Assembly (NCBI GenBank): GCA_020161145.1
Contig: JAIUPQ010000003.1
Location: forward strand, 426,610-490,609
From: Pseudomonadota bacterium
GTDB taxonomy: Bacteria; Pseudomonadota; Gammaproteobacteria; Burkholderiales; Burkholderiaceae_C
Length of the DNA: 64,000 bases
Reading direction: 5' to 3'
This document shows positions 23,268 to 31,421 of the stretch, in pieces. The stretch's first letter is position 1. Every line of letters starts with the position of its first letter. The notes under the pieces were generated by a model, which was given only the letters and a program-made list of their open reading frames with translations, was not told where the DNA came from and did not search any database. Made by a program: the position numbers and the translations under genes.

Positions 23268-23275
23268 ATGAAAAA
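23268..23275. repeat. Right attachment site core (attR) of the ICE
   Basis: ATGAAAAA is the reverse complement of TTTTTCAT, the 8-bp direct repeat I recall at Tn4371-family junctions. It is 176 bases beyond the integrase start, with no other element gene between. The octamer doubles as the start codon and first bases of the chromosomal SIMPL gene, which explains how the element can insert without breaking that gene. The partner repeat at the left end is outside the window. Confidence 0.75.
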
Positions 23276-23993
23276 GTCCACTGCATCCCTTACCGCCGCC
23301 CTGACCACCGCCGTGGTTGGCCTGACCGCCCACGCCGCCGCACTGGCGCAATCCAACCCGCCGCCCGCAGGCGTGGTCAACCTCTCGGCCTCGGCCAGCC
23401 TGGACGTGCCGCAGGACTGGATGACGCTGACCTTCACCACCACCCGCGAAGGCGCCGACGCCGGTGCCGTGCAAGGCCAGCTCAAAAAGGCGGTAGACGC
23501 GGCGCTGGCCGAGGCCCGCCGCGTGGCCAAGCCCGGTGAGGTGGAGGTGCGCACCGGCGCCTTCTCGGTCTTCCCGCGCTACAGCAACAAAGGCGGCATC
23601 ACCGGCTGGCAGGGCAGCACCGAGCTGGTCGTCGAGGGCCGCGACATGCCGGCCATCGCCAAGCTCAGCGGCACCATCGGCAGCATGACCATTGCCCGCG
23701 TCCACTACGGGCTCTCGCGCCAGGCCCGTGAAAAGGTGGAGGCCGACGTGGCCGCCCAGGCCATCGCCAAGTTCCGCGCCCAGGCCGAGCAGCAGACCAA
23801 ACTCTTCGGCTACAGCAGCTACACGCTGCGCGAAGCCAGCGTGAGCAGCGAGGGCCAGCAGCCCCCCGTGATGTACGGCGCCCGCGCCATGACCATGGAA
23901 ATGGCCAAATCCGACGGCGCCCCGCTGCCCACCGAGGCCGGCAAGAGCACCGTCACCGCCACCGTCAGCGGCAGCATCCAACTCCTGAAATAA
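23268..23993 (+). CDS. SIMPL-domain (DUF541) periplasmic protein
   Basis: A 241-residue exported protein of the SIMPL/DUF541 family. A signal peptide ends near AALAQ (about residue 28). The mature part contains LSASASLDVPQDWMTLTFTT, the internal GRDMPAIAKLSG and the C-terminal STVTATVSGSIQL, all typical. Function in bacteria is not well defined; some members are linked with stress tolerance. Its start codon lies within the ICE attachment octamer, and the ribosome site (GGAG, nine bases upstream) is element DNA, so expression now depends on the ICE end. An 82-bp structured repeat follows its stop codon. Confidence 0.85.
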   Translation: MKKSTASLTAALTTAVVGLTAHAAALAQSNPPPAGVVNLSASASLDVPQDWMTLTFTTTREGADAGAVQGQLKKAVDAALAEARRVAKPGEVEVRTGAFSVFPRYSNKGGITGWQGSTELVVEGRDMPAIAKLSGTIGSMTIARVHYGLSRQAREKVEADVAAQAIAKFRAQAEQQTKLFGYSSYTLREASVSSEGQQPPVMYGARAMTMEMAKSDGAPLPTEAGKSTVTATVSGSIQLLK

Positions 23994-23994
23994 G

Positions 23995-24076
23995 CCCACC
24001 CCCTACGCGATCACAGATCGCGCCCCCTCCAGGGGGCACTGCCAGTGGACCGGCAAAGCCGGATCCACGGCAGTCG
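23995..24076. repeat. 82-bp palindromic repeat, copy A
   Basis: Begins one base after the SIMPL stop codon. It has three successive hairpins: CGCGATC/GATCGCG with loop ACA (24006-24022), a CCCCCT/AGGGGG dyad, and a long bulged stem at 24039-24073 whose tip is CCGGC/GCCGG. Copy B at 45783-45864 differs at only three positions by my alignment, all in hairpin loops. It lies between convergent genes. Confidence 0.8.
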
Positions 24077-24101
24077 GCCGGGTAGGCTGAGGCGTGCCGA
24101 T

Positions 24102-24872
24102 TTATTGGGCCGTCCAGCCGCCGTCGAGTGTCATTTGGACGCCAGTCATGTTGCTGGCGGCCTCCGAACACAGGAAGACGGCGGCCGCCCCAAGCTGTTC
24201 GGTGGTGGTGAAGCGCATCGAAGGCTGCTTCTCGCCCAGCAGGCGCCGGGTGGCCTCGGCGGTGTCCACGCCATCGGCGCGGGCGCGGTCGTCCACCTGC
24301 TTTTGCACCAGCGGCGTCAGCACCCAGCCGGGGCAAATGGCGTTGCAGGTGATGCCGCTGGCGGCGGTCTCCAGCGCCACGGTCTTGGTCAGGCCGATCA
24401 CGCCGTGCTTGGCCGCCACATAGGCCGACTTGTCGGCCGAGGCCACCAGCCCGTGCACCGACGCCACGTTGACGATGCGGCCAAAGCCGCGCTGCTTCAT
24501 GCCCGGCAGCGCCGCCCGGGTGGCGTGGAACACGGCAGAGAGGTTGATGGCAATGATGGCGTCCCAGCGCTCGGGCGGGAAGGCCTCCACCGGCGCCACG
24601 TACTGGATGCCGGCGTTGTTGACCAGGATGTCCACGCGGCCGAACTCGGCCTCGCAGGCCTTGACCATGGCCTCGATCTCGGCCGGCTTGCTCATGTCGG
24701 CGCCGTGGTAGCTCACGCGCACCCCCAGTTCGGCAATGGCGGCCTTGGCGGGCTCGGCGTCGCCGAAGCCGTTGAGCATGATGTGAGCCCCTTGTCGGGC
24801 CAGTGCCTGGGCGATGCCCAGGCCGATGCCGCTGGTGGAGCCGGTGACGATGGCAATCTTGTCGCGAAGCAT
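24102..24872 (-). CDS. bdhA: 3-hydroxybutyrate dehydrogenase (short-chain dehydrogenase)
   Basis: NAD-dependent short-chain dehydrogenase that interconverts 3-hydroxybutyrate and acetoacetate, part of polyhydroxybutyrate use. It is 256 residues. The nucleotide-binding TGSTSGIG (10-17), the NNAG motif and the catalytic set Ser138, Tyr151 and Lys155 (YVAAK) are present. HGLVASADKSAYVAAKHGV and the C-terminal GEKQPSMRF are features I associate with 3-hydroxybutyrate dehydrogenases rather than generic members. The ATG at 24872 has an AGGA site. It converges on the SIMPL gene across the 82-bp repeat. phaR lies 6.5 kb away, consistent with a PHB-accumulating organism. Confidence 0.85.
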   Translation of the reverse strand: MLRDKIAIVTGSTSGIGLGIAQALARQGAHIMLNGFGDAEPAKAAIAELGVRVSYHGADMSKPAEIEAMVKACEAEFGRVDILVNNAGIQYVAPVEAFPPERWDAIIAINLSAVFHATRAALPGMKQRGFGRIVNVASVHGLVASADKSAYVAAKHGVIGLTKTVALETAASGITCNAICPGWVLTPLVQKQVDDRARADGVDTAEATRRLLGEKQPSMRFTTTEQLGAAAVFLCSEAASNMTGVQMTLDGGWTAQ

Positions 24873-24937
24873 GGAATCCTCAACTGGATGGGTGCAGCCA
24901 CAATCCACATGACCGCACGACTTCAGGAACGCGCCCG

Positions 24938-25831
24938 ATGCTCTCGAACGCCCAGCCCCGATTCTCTTCCATCGCCTGCAACAACGTGCTGGGCGCCGCC
25001 GGCAGCCACCGCATGGCCTGGACCGAGTGGGGCGACGCCCACAACCCGCGCGTGCTGATCTGCGTGCATGGCCTGACGCGCCAGGGCCGCGACTTCGACA
25101 CCCTGGCCCAGGCGCTGGCAGACCACTATCGCGTGGTCTGCGTGGACGTGGCCGGCCGTGGCCGCTCCGACTGGCTGGCCGACCCCCAGGCCTACGCGGT
25201 GCCGCAGTACGCCTCCGACCTGCTGACCCTGCTGGGCCAGTTGCGCAGCGAAGGCGCACAGGCGGTGGATTGGGTGGGCACCTCCATGGGCGGCCTGATC
25301 GGCATGGCGGTGGCGGCGCAACCGCAGGCCGGCATCCGCCGGCTGGTGCTCAACGACGTAGGGCCGGTGATCGAGCCCACCGCCGTGGCACGCATCGCCA
25401 ACTACGTGGGCCAGCCCGCGCACTGGCCCACGCTCGCGGCGGCGGCCGATGCGCTGTGGGCCATCTCTCAGGGCTTCGGCCCGCACACGCGCGAGCAGTG
25501 GCTGGCGCTGACGCGCCCGCAGCTGGTGGCCGATGGCGCGGGCTACAAACCCCATTACGACCCCGCCATTGGCGCCGCGTTTCGGGGCGTCACGCCCGAG
25601 CTGGCGGCGGCAGGCGAGGCGCTGCTGTGGCATCTGTATGACGCCATCACCTGCCCCACGCTGCTGCTGCGCGGCGCCCTCTCCGACCTGCTCTCGCCCG
25701 CTACGGCCCAGGCCATGACCCAGCGCGGCCCCCGCGCGCAATTGCACGAGGTGGCCGGCGTGGGCCACGCCCCCATGCTCGTCCAGCCCGACCAGGTGGC
25801 GGTGGTCAGCACCTTTTTGCGCTCACCATGA
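24938..25831 (+). CDS. Alpha/beta hydrolase
   Basis: A 297-residue alpha/beta-hydrolase-fold protein. ICVHGLTRQG carries the oxyanion HG motif, GTSMGG the nucleophile Ser116, and GVGHAPML the catalytic His277; an acid residue lies between. Substrate unknown; esterase or carboxylesterase activity on small substrates is plausible. It is divergent from bdhA with a 65-base gap, and its stop overlaps the start of relA by four bases, so it is the first gene of a short operon with relA. No signal peptide is seen, so it is cytoplasmic. Confidence 0.85.
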   Translation: MLSNAQPRFSSIACNNVLGAAGSHRMAWTEWGDAHNPRVLICVHGLTRQGRDFDTLAQALADHYRVVCVDVAGRGRSDWLADPQAYAVPQYASDLLTLLGQLRSEGAQAVDWVGTSMGGLIGMAVAAQPQAGIRRLVLNDVGPVIEPTAVARIANYVGQPAHWPTLAAAADALWAISQGFGPHTREQWLALTRPQLVADGAGYKPHYDPAIGAAFRGVTPELAAAGEALLWHLYDAITCPTLLLRGALSDLLSPATAQAMTQRGPRAQLHEVAGVGHAPMLVQPDQVAVVSTFLRSP

Positions 25832-28047
25832 GAAGCCTGGGCAGCACGGCGGGACCGGATGCGGCACCCATCGTGACGCTGGCCGATGCCCAGCTCGCCG
25901 GCCCCGAGGCCGACGTGCTGGCCCGTGCCCGCGCGATGAGCGAGCCGCTGTTGCAAGGTCGGTTGATGCATTCGGGCGAGTCGGCCTGGGCCCATGCCCA
26001 TGGCGTGGCGGAGCTGCTGGCCAGCATAGGCGCGGCCCCCGGCCTGGAGGCCGCCGCCTACCTGGTGCATGCGGCCGATGCGCTGCACCGCCCCGAAGAG
26101 GTGCTGGCCAAGGCCTTTGGCCCCTCTTATGCCGAGCTGGCCACCGTCACGCGCAAGCTGGTGGACATCCAGCAGCAAGCCCGTGAGGCCGTGCAGGGCG
26201 ACGCCCAGCTGGAGCGCGTGCGCAAGATGCTGCTGGCCTTTTCGCGCGATCTGCGCGTGGTGTTGCTGCGCCTGGCCTCGCGGCTGCAGACCCTGCGCTG
26301 GCACGCCCAGAGCAAAACGCCCTGCCCCGACATCATCGCCCTCGAGGCCCAGCAGGTCTTTGCGCCGCTGGCCAACCGGCTGGGCATCTGGCAGTTCAAG
26401 TGGGAGCTCGAAGACCTTTCGCTGCGTTTTTTGCAGCCCGAGGTCTACCGCACCGTGGCCCAGCAACTGGCCAGCACCCGCATCCAGCGCGAGACCCAGG
26501 TCGAGGCGCTGCGCAAAATGGTCGAGACCGACCTCAACACCCACGGCGTGGCCGCGCTGGTCAGCGGCCGGCCCAAGCACATCTACAGCATCTGGAAAAA
26601 GATGCAGGGCAAGAAGCTGCCCTTCGAGCGCGTGATGGACCAGTTCGCGCTGCGTGTCATCGTGGCCGACGTGCCGGCCTGCTACGCCGCCCTCTCGCGC
26701 GTGCACGAACGCTGGACGGCCGAGCAGGGCGAGTTCGACGACTACATCGCCCGCCCCAAGCCCAATGGCTACCGCTCGCTGCACACCGTCGTGCGCGCCG
26801 ACGACGGCCGGCCCATGGAGGTCCAGATCCGCACCCAGGCCATGCACGAGCATGCCGAGTACGGCGTGGCCGCCCACTGGGCCTACAAAGAGGCCGGCAC
26901 CAAGGGCTATGGCGGTGTCAGCGCCGCCGGCAGCTTCGAGGGCAAGCTGGCCGAGGTGCGCAAAAACGTGGTGCGCCAGCTGCTGGCCTGGGAGCGCGAC
27001 CTGGCCGGCCAGGCGCAGCAAAGCGCGCCCGGCGTGGCCTTTGACGAGCGCATCTACGTCTTCACCCCGCAAGGCGCCGTCATCGAGTTGCCGGCTGGCG
27101 CCACCGCCATCGACTTTGCCTACGCGCTGCACACCGACCTGGGCCACCACTGCCGGGGCGCGCGCATCGATGGCGCGCTGGTGCCGCTGCCCACGCCGCT
27201 GAAAAACGGCCAGACCGTGGAGATTCAGGCGGCCAAGACCGGCGGCCCGTCGCGCGACTGGCTCAACCCCGAACTGGGCTTTTTGCACTCGGCGCGCGCG
27301 CGGGCCAAGGTGCGCGCCTGGTTCAACGCCGCCGCCCAGGCCGAAACCATCGCCCGCGGCCGCGAGGCCGTCGAGCGCCTGCTGCAACGCGAAGGCCGCA
27401 CCGCCGTCAAACTGGCCGACCTGGCCGAAGGCCTGGGCTTCAAGGACGCCGACGCGCTCTTTGCCGTGGTGGGCAAGGACGAGTACTCGCTGCGCCAGAT
27501 CGAACACCACCTGCGCCCCGCCGCGCCGCCGCCGACCGAGCCGCAAACGCCGCAAACGGTGAGCCCGGCCCGCAGCGGCAAGGCCGCGCCGGGCGGCGTG
27601 CTGGTGGTGGGCGTGGAAAGCCTGCTGACCCAACTGGCCCGCTGCTGCCGCCCTGCCCCGCCCGACGCCATTGCCGGCTACGTCACGCGCGGCAGCGGCG
27701 TGGCCGTGCACCGCGCCGACTGCAGCAACCTGCGCCACATGGCCGCCCAGCACCCCGAGCGCGTCATCCCCGTGGCCTGGGGTGACACCCCCGGGCGCAG
27801 CGGCAGCTACCCGGTGGACGTGGTGGTGGAGGCCAGCGAACGGGCCGGCCTCGTGCGCGACGTCGGCGAGGTGTTTGCCAAATCCAAGCTCAACCTCACC
27901 GACGCCCGCACCCAGACCGTCACCGACACCCTGGGCCGCACGCTGCGCATGCAGTTCACCGTGCAGGTGCCGGGCGTGGCCGAGTTGCGCCCGGTGCTGG
28001 TCCAGGTGGCCCAGATTCCGGGCGTGCGCAGCGTGCGGCGCAAGTAG
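25828..28047 (+). CDS. relA: RelA, (p)ppGpp synthetase
   Basis: Ribosome-associated stringent-response alarmone synthetase, 739 residues. The N-terminal HD hydrolase domain (about 45-200) is degenerate: HAADALHRPE replaces the HDxxED site, so hydrolysis is probably lost, as in RelA rather than SpoT. The synthetase domain has KHIYSIWKKM (about 251-260), DQFALRVIV and YIARPKPNGYRSLHTVV (about 306-322). A TGS domain starts at about 409 (IYVFTPQGAV), followed by helical and Cys-containing segments (ARCCRPAP) and a C-terminal ACT domain (661-739). It is translationally coupled to the hydrolase upstream. tRNA-Val follows 31 bases after the stop codon. Confidence 0.95.
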   Translation: MRSLGSTAGPDAAPIVTLADAQLAGPEADVLARARAMSEPLLQGRLMHSGESAWAHAHGVAELLASIGAAPGLEAAAYLVHAADALHRPEEVLAKAFGPSYAELATVTRKLVDIQQQAREAVQGDAQLERVRKMLLAFSRDLRVVLLRLASRLQTLRWHAQSKTPCPDIIALEAQQVFAPLANRLGIWQFKWELEDLSLRFLQPEVYRTVAQQLASTRIQRETQVEALRKMVETDLNTHGVAALVSGRPKHIYSIWKKMQGKKLPFERVMDQFALRVIVADVPACYAALSRVHERWTAEQGEFDDYIARPKPNGYRSLHTVVRADDGRPMEVQIRTQAMHEHAEYGVAAHWAYKEAGTKGYGGVSAAGSFEGKLAEVRKNVVRQLLAWERDLAGQAQQSAPGVAFDERIYVFTPQGAVIELPAGATAIDFAYALHTDLGHHCRGARIDGALVPLPTPLKNGQTVEIQAAKTGGPSRDWLNPELGFLHSARARAKVRAWFNAAAQAETIARGREAVERLLQREGRTAVKLADLAEGLGFKDADALFAVVGKDEYSLRQIEHHLRPAAPPPTEPQTPQTVSPARSGKAAPGGVLVVGVESLLTQLARCCRPAPPDAIAGYVTRGSGVAVHRADCSNLRHMAAQHPERVIPVAWGDTPGRSGSYPVDVVVEASERAGLVRDVGEVFAKSKLNLTDARTQTVTDTLGRTLRMQFTVQVPGVAELRPVLVQVAQIPGVRSVRRK

Positions 28048-28078
28048 CCGCAATACCTGCTATAGTGGCGGGCTTCAC

Positions 28079-28155
28079 AGGCGCATAGCTCAGCTGGTTA
28101 GAGCACCACCTTGACATGGTGGGGGTCGTTGGTTCGAGTCCAATTGCGCCTACCA
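28079..28155 (+). tRNA. tRNA-Val (GAC)
   Basis: A complete cloverleaf: acceptor arms AGGCGCA (28079-28085) and TGCGCCT (28145-28151), discriminator A and encoded CCA (28153-28155). The anticodon stem CCACC/GGTGG encloses the loop TTGACAT with anticodon GAC at 28113-28115. The T-loop GGTTCGAGTCC is standard. TATAGT at 28061-28066 is a plausible -10. The gene is intact and is not the integration site of the ICE. Confidence 0.97.
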
Positions 28156-28166
28156 AACACCCTCAG

Positions 28167-28201
28167 AAAACCCCGTAAGCCCATCGCTGACGGGGTTTTT
28201 T
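28167..28201 (+). terminator. Rho-independent terminator after tRNA-Val
   Basis: AAAACCCCGT (28167-28176) and ACGGGGTTTT (28190-28199) pair over ten bases and run into a T tract. It ends the relA/tRNA-Val transcription unit. Confidence 0.85.
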
Positions 28202-28237
28202 GTTGGGCGATCCGCTGCGGTCGAGGGCTCAGTCCAC

Positions 28238-28888
28238 TCAGGACGGCTGCCCCGGCTCGTGCAGAACCCCCATCGCTTGATCCAGCAGGTCAGCCAACGA
28301 ACTGCCTGCATCGCCGGCACTCCAGGCATCCGTCGCAGCGCCCAGGCAGGCAACCGCCGAAGCGACCAGCGCATGCGCTCGAAGGTCGTTCGCCTTGCTT
28401 TCGCCGCCATGGAGACGGCGCGAGATGAGGGGCACCAGCATGCTCTGCCAGCCGTGGGTGTTTTCCCACTGCCGGGTCATCAGCGCACAGGCGTCATTGA
28501 GCAGCCGCACCAAAGCCAGGGACTCGCGGGCGTCACCGCCCTGAACCTGCGTCACCAAATCGAACGCCCTGCGCAACGCACACCAAGGCTTTTCGTCTTC
28601 GGGCCGGGCAGCGAGGGCGGCGGCGACCTCACGACCCAGCTCGCCTATTTTTTCCAGAACGATCTCCTCTTTGGTACCGAAGTACCTAAAGAAGGTCGTC
28701 CGTGACAGGCCGGCCACGCTGGCGATCTGGTCCACGGTGGTCTTGTCAAACCCCTGCTCGGCAAACAGGCGAAACGCGACCTTGCTGACCTCCAGGCGCA
28801 TGGCCAGCCGCGTCCGCTCCCGCAATGAGGGCGTCGCTGGGGCGCTCTGGGCGCGTGATGACTCGCTGATCGCTTTCATGCTGAGCAT
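28238..28888 (-). CDS. TetR-family repressor
   Basis: A TetR-type regulator of about 216 residues. The helix-turn-helix reads TTVDQIASVAGLSRTTFFRYF, preceded by the usual first helix (EVSKVAFRLFAEQGF). The C-terminal ligand domain is not assignable. The frame is open to 28951, but a perfect operator-like palindrome (28917-28933) and a TTTACA hexamer lie inside that stretch, so translation more likely starts at ATG 28888 or 28879; neither has a strong ribosome site. It is divergent from the LLM oxidoreductase and an SDR relic, one or both of which it probably controlled. Confidence 0.85.
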   Translation of the reverse strand: MLSMKAISESSRAQSAPATPSLRERTRLAMRLEVSKVAFRLFAEQGFDKTTVDQIASVAGLSRTTFFRYFGTKEEIVLEKIGELGREVAAALAARPEDEKPWCALRRAFDLVTQVQGGDARESLALVRLLNDACALMTRQWENTHGWQSMLVPLISRRLHGGESKANDLRAHALVASAVACLGAATDAWSAGDAGSSLADLLDQAMGVLHEPGQPS

Positions 28889-28916
28889 TGTACCCGAAGT
28901 GGTCTTTAGGCTCATT

Positions 28917-28933
28917 ATGGAACTAAGTTCCAT
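28917..28933. promoter_or_regulatory. 17-bp perfect palindrome, probable TetR operator
   Basis: ATGGAACT and AGTTCCAT flank one central base. On the leftward strand the palindrome lies between TTTACA and CATAAT, which are spaced roughly like -35 and -10 elements. A repressor bound here would block the tetR promoter and could also reach the rightward one. Confidence 0.7.
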
Positions 28934-28983
28934 TTTAGTGTAAAGTCCCACTCATGCCAGAACTTCATCAAGGGCGTGTCTGC

Positions 28984-29031
28984 ATGAGCAAGGCCCGGTT
29001 CATCACCGGTGCTGGGCGGTCTCAAACCTGA
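28984..29031 (+). pseudogene. Relic of a short-chain dehydrogenase start
   Basis: The 15-codon reading [15 protein letters not shown] stops with [14 protein letters not shown] resembles the N-terminal strand and glycine motif of short-chain dehydrogenases, genes often found divergent from a TetR repressor. No further SDR sequence follows, so the rest appears deleted. The call rests on a short match. Confidence 0.45.
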
Positions 29032-29128
29032 AGCGCGACACCCACCCTATCCGTTGATTTCAGTCGGCAGCGGCCATGTGCCGCACCGAATAGACGTCGA
29101 CTCACCACATATCAGATCGAGAGAAAAA

Positions 29129-30148
29129 TTGGTACCCCTTTCCATTCTTGAACTGGGCCGGGTCAGGCAGGGCGGTGATCGCCGCACGGCCCTTGACGAT
29201 GCCCGCCACCTTGCACAACACGCCGAACGACTGGGCTACAACCGCATTTGGGTGGCGGAACACCACAACATGCCCGTGGTCACGACGGCAGCCACCGCCC
29301 TGGTCATTGCCCATATCGCTGCAGGCACAAACCACATTCGCGTGGGTGCCGGCGGCATCATGCTGCCCAACCACGCGCCTTATGTCATTGCCGAGCAGTT
29401 CGGCACTTTGGAAACCCTCTTTCCTGGGCGTATCGATCTGGGACTCGGGCGTGCACCAGGAACCGACGCGACCACCCTTCGGGCATTGCGCCGAAACCCG
29501 GCAAGCGCCGAGCGCTTCCCGCAAGACGTGCTGGAGCTTCAGGCCTACCTCGGGCCGACCCTGCCTGATCAAAAGATCGAGGCAGTCCCGGGATCAAACA
29601 CCAACGTCCCGCTCTGGATTCTGGGCTCCAGCCTGTTCGGCGCGCGGCTCGCCGCAGAACTGGGCCTGCCCTATGCATTTGCCTCCCATTTCGCACCTCA
29701 GGCGCTGGATCAGGCTTTGAGTGAATACCGCTCCAGATTCAAACCGTCTGCGCAGCTCGATCGCCCCTATGCGGTGGTCAGCGTCAACATCATTGCCGCA
29801 GAGTCAGATGGGGAAGCCCGTCGTTTGGCAACCTCGCAGCAGATGTCCATGGTCAACCTCTTGCGGGGTACCCGCAACCTGACTCAACCGCCCATAGACG
29901 ACATCGAAACCTATTGGACGCCCTACGAAAAAGCCCAGGCTTCGCAAATGCTCGCCTGCAGCCTCATTGGTGGCCCTGAGACGGTCAGAAGCGGAATGGA
30001 TGCGCTTGTTGCACATACCCAGGCAGACGAGCTGATGGTGGTTTCGGATGTGTTCGATCCCGCCCAGCGCGTGCGCTCCATCGAGCTCATCTCAGATGTG
30101 GCCGGCTTGCCGCGCCCGCATCCCGCACGCCCCGTCCCCGCTGGATAA
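29129..30148 (+). CDS. LLM-class flavin-dependent oxidoreductase (luciferase-like)
   Basis: A luciferase-like monooxygenase-fold enzyme using reduced FMN, about 339 residues from TTG at 29129. The frame is open to 29009, but family members begin at [10 protein letters not shown], directly after this [56 protein letters not shown] and [20 protein letters not shown] are highly characteristic of the MsnO8/YhbW-type subgroup. Substrate unknown. The start region has only a weak GAGA ribosome site. It lies downstream of the SDR relic and the TetR operator and may have been brought under that control by the deletion. Confidence 0.85.
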   Translation: MVPLSILELGRVRQGGDRRTALDDARHLAQHAERLGYNRIWVAEHHNMPVVTTAATALVIAHIAAGTNHIRVGAGGIMLPNHAPYVIAEQFGTLETLFPGRIDLGLGRAPGTDATTLRALRRNPASAERFPQDVLELQAYLGPTLPDQKIEAVPGSNTNVPLWILGSSLFGARLAAELGLPYAFASHFAPQALDQALSEYRSRFKPSAQLDRPYAVVSVNIIAAESDGEARRLATSQQMSMVNLLRGTRNLTQPPIDDIETYWTPYEKAQASQMLACSLIGGPETVRSGMDALVAHTQADELMVVSDVFDPAQRVRSIELISDVAGLPRPHPARPVPAG

Positions 30149-30272
30149 GTTCCAAACCCCTTTCCCACCACATGTATTTTTCAGCTCCGCGCGTCGCACG
30201 CATCGCACCTGACGCCGGCCATTTGTAGTGGGGGGCTCTGGTTGTGCCCGCGTGCGACGGGCGTGGCCAGTC

Positions 30273-30325
30273 ACCCGGTCTTGCGCCGGGTTGCTGTTGC
30301 AGTGCGACGGTAACGTCGCTACAAC
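30273..30325 (+). other. Two stem-loops in the leader of the reductase gene
   Basis: ACCCGG/CCGGGT (30273-30291), then GCGACG/CGTCGC with flanking GTTG/CAAC (30296-30325), lie 40-90 bases upstream of the next start codon. No T-run follows, so neither is a clear terminator. They could shape the leader RNA. Confidence 0.35.
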
Positions 30326-30364
30326 CATTGCGCCCCCCTCGCCCCCCACCGTCAGGAGCCCCCC

Positions 30365-31342
30365 ATGCGCAGCGTCACCCACGCCACTTTTGGCAACCCC
30401 GCCCTGGTGCTCACCCAGACCGACCAGCCCCTGCCCCAGCCGGGCCCCGGTCAGGTGCGCATCAAGACCTTGCTCTCGCCCATCCACAACCACGACTTGA
30501 TGACCGTGCGCGGCATCTATGGCTACAAGCCCGTGCTGCCGGCCATCGGTGGCACCGAGGCCGTGGGCCTGATCGACGCGCTGGGCGCCGGCGTCGCCGG
30601 GTTGCAGGTGGGCCAGCGCGTCAGCGCCGCCGGCGTGCACGGCACCTGGGCTGAGTGCTTTTTGGCTCCCGCCGTGGGCGTGGTGCCCGTGCCGGCCGAC
30701 TTGAGCGATGAGGTGGCCGCCCAGTTGCTGGCCATGCCGCTCAGCGCGCTGATGCTGCTCGAGTTCCTGGCCGTGAAGCCCGGTGACTGGCTGGTGCAGA
30801 ACGCAGCCAACGGTGCCGTGGGCAAGACGCTGGCGCTGCTGGCCGCAGCGCGCGGCGTGCACACCATCAACCTGGTGCGCCGCGACGCCGCCGTGGCCGA
30901 GTTGCAGGCCCTGGGCATTGCCAACGTGCTGTCCACTGCGGCGGCGGGCTGGCAGGAGCGGGTGCTGGCCCGCGCGGGCACGGCTCCCATTCGCGCGGCC
31001 ATCGACGCCATCGGCGGCCACGCCAGCGGCGAGTTGATGGCGCTGTTGGGCGAAGGCGGCCTGCTGGTGTCCTTTGGCGCCCAAAGCAACGAGCCCATGC
31101 AGATCTCGGCCGGTGATCTGATCTTCAAGCAGACAGCGGTCAAGGGCTTCTGGGGCACCAAGGTCAGCGCGGCCACGTCGGCCGCCGACACCCGCCGTCA
31201 AATCAGTGAGTTGGTGCAGCGCGCGCTGGACGGCACGCTCAAGCTGCCGGTGGCCGCCACCTTCAACCTGGCCGAGGCGGCCCAGGCGGCGGCGGCCAGC
31301 GCGCAGACGGGCCGTCAGGGCAAGGTCATGCTGCGGCCCTGA
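30365..31342 (+). CDS. Zinc-free alcohol dehydrogenase/quinone-reductase family protein
   Basis: A medium-chain dehydrogenase/reductase of the quinone oxidoreductase/enoyl reductase branch, 325 residues. The N-terminal GroES-like half lacks the Cys/His zinc ligands of true alcohol dehydrogenases. The nucleotide-binding half has VQNAANGAVGKTLALLAAARG and NLVRRD. NPALVL at the N-terminus and QNAANGAVG recall the 2-enoyl-CoA reductase (MECR) subgroup. NADPH-dependent reduction of an enoyl or quinone substrate is likely; the exact substrate is unknown. A GGAG site precedes the ATG. It ends 79 bases before phaR. Confidence 0.82.
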   Translation: MRSVTHATFGNPALVLTQTDQPLPQPGPGQVRIKTLLSPIHNHDLMTVRGIYGYKPVLPAIGGTEAVGLIDALGAGVAGLQVGQRVSAAGVHGTWAECFLAPAVGVVPVPADLSDEVAAQLLAMPLSALMLLEFLAVKPGDWLVQNAANGAVGKTLALLAAARGVHTINLVRRDAAVAELQALGIANVLSTAAAGWQERVLARAGTAPIRAAIDAIGGHASGELMALLGEGGLLVSFGAQSNEPMQISAGDLIFKQTAVKGFWGTKVSAATSAADTRRQISELVQRALDGTLKLPVAATFNLAEAAQAAAASAQTGRQGKVMLRP

Positions 31343-31421
31343 AGCGCCCCGGACGGCCGGTGCGGCGCGGCCCCTAGAATCAAACCGTGTTGCACCGCGT
31401 CAGCCGCCGGATCTGCCTGCC

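Larger units (their letters stand above)
1..23275. mobile_element. Tn4371-type integrative and conjugative element, right part (left end outside window)
   Basis: The stretch carries a tyrosine integrase at its right end, a replication and partition module (RepA, ParA, ParB), a mobilisation module (TraF-type peptidase, DUF2840, DUF3363 relaxase), RadC, and duplicated DUF2958 genes. From memory this set and order is typical of Tn4371-family ICEs. The right boundary is placed at the octamer ATGAAAAA (23268-23275), the reverse complement of the TTTTTCAT junction repeat I recall for Tn4371. Genes to its right are ordinary chromosomal ones. Copper-resistance genes at 1-4788 lie where such elements usually carry cargo, between the relaxase and the type IV secretion genes expected further left. 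The left junction and the traG/trb genes are not in the window, so completeness and mobility cannot be judged. Confidence 0.85.

Noticed and set aside
25555-28053. 832-codon frame antisense to relA and the hydrolase
   Set aside because: Shadow of recognised genes; His/Gln/Gly-rich with no motif.
28079-28155. tRNA-Val as the integration site of the ICE
   Set aside because: The element ends at 23275 by integrase position and octamer. The tRNA gene is 4.8 kb further on, intact and without a duplicated 3' end.
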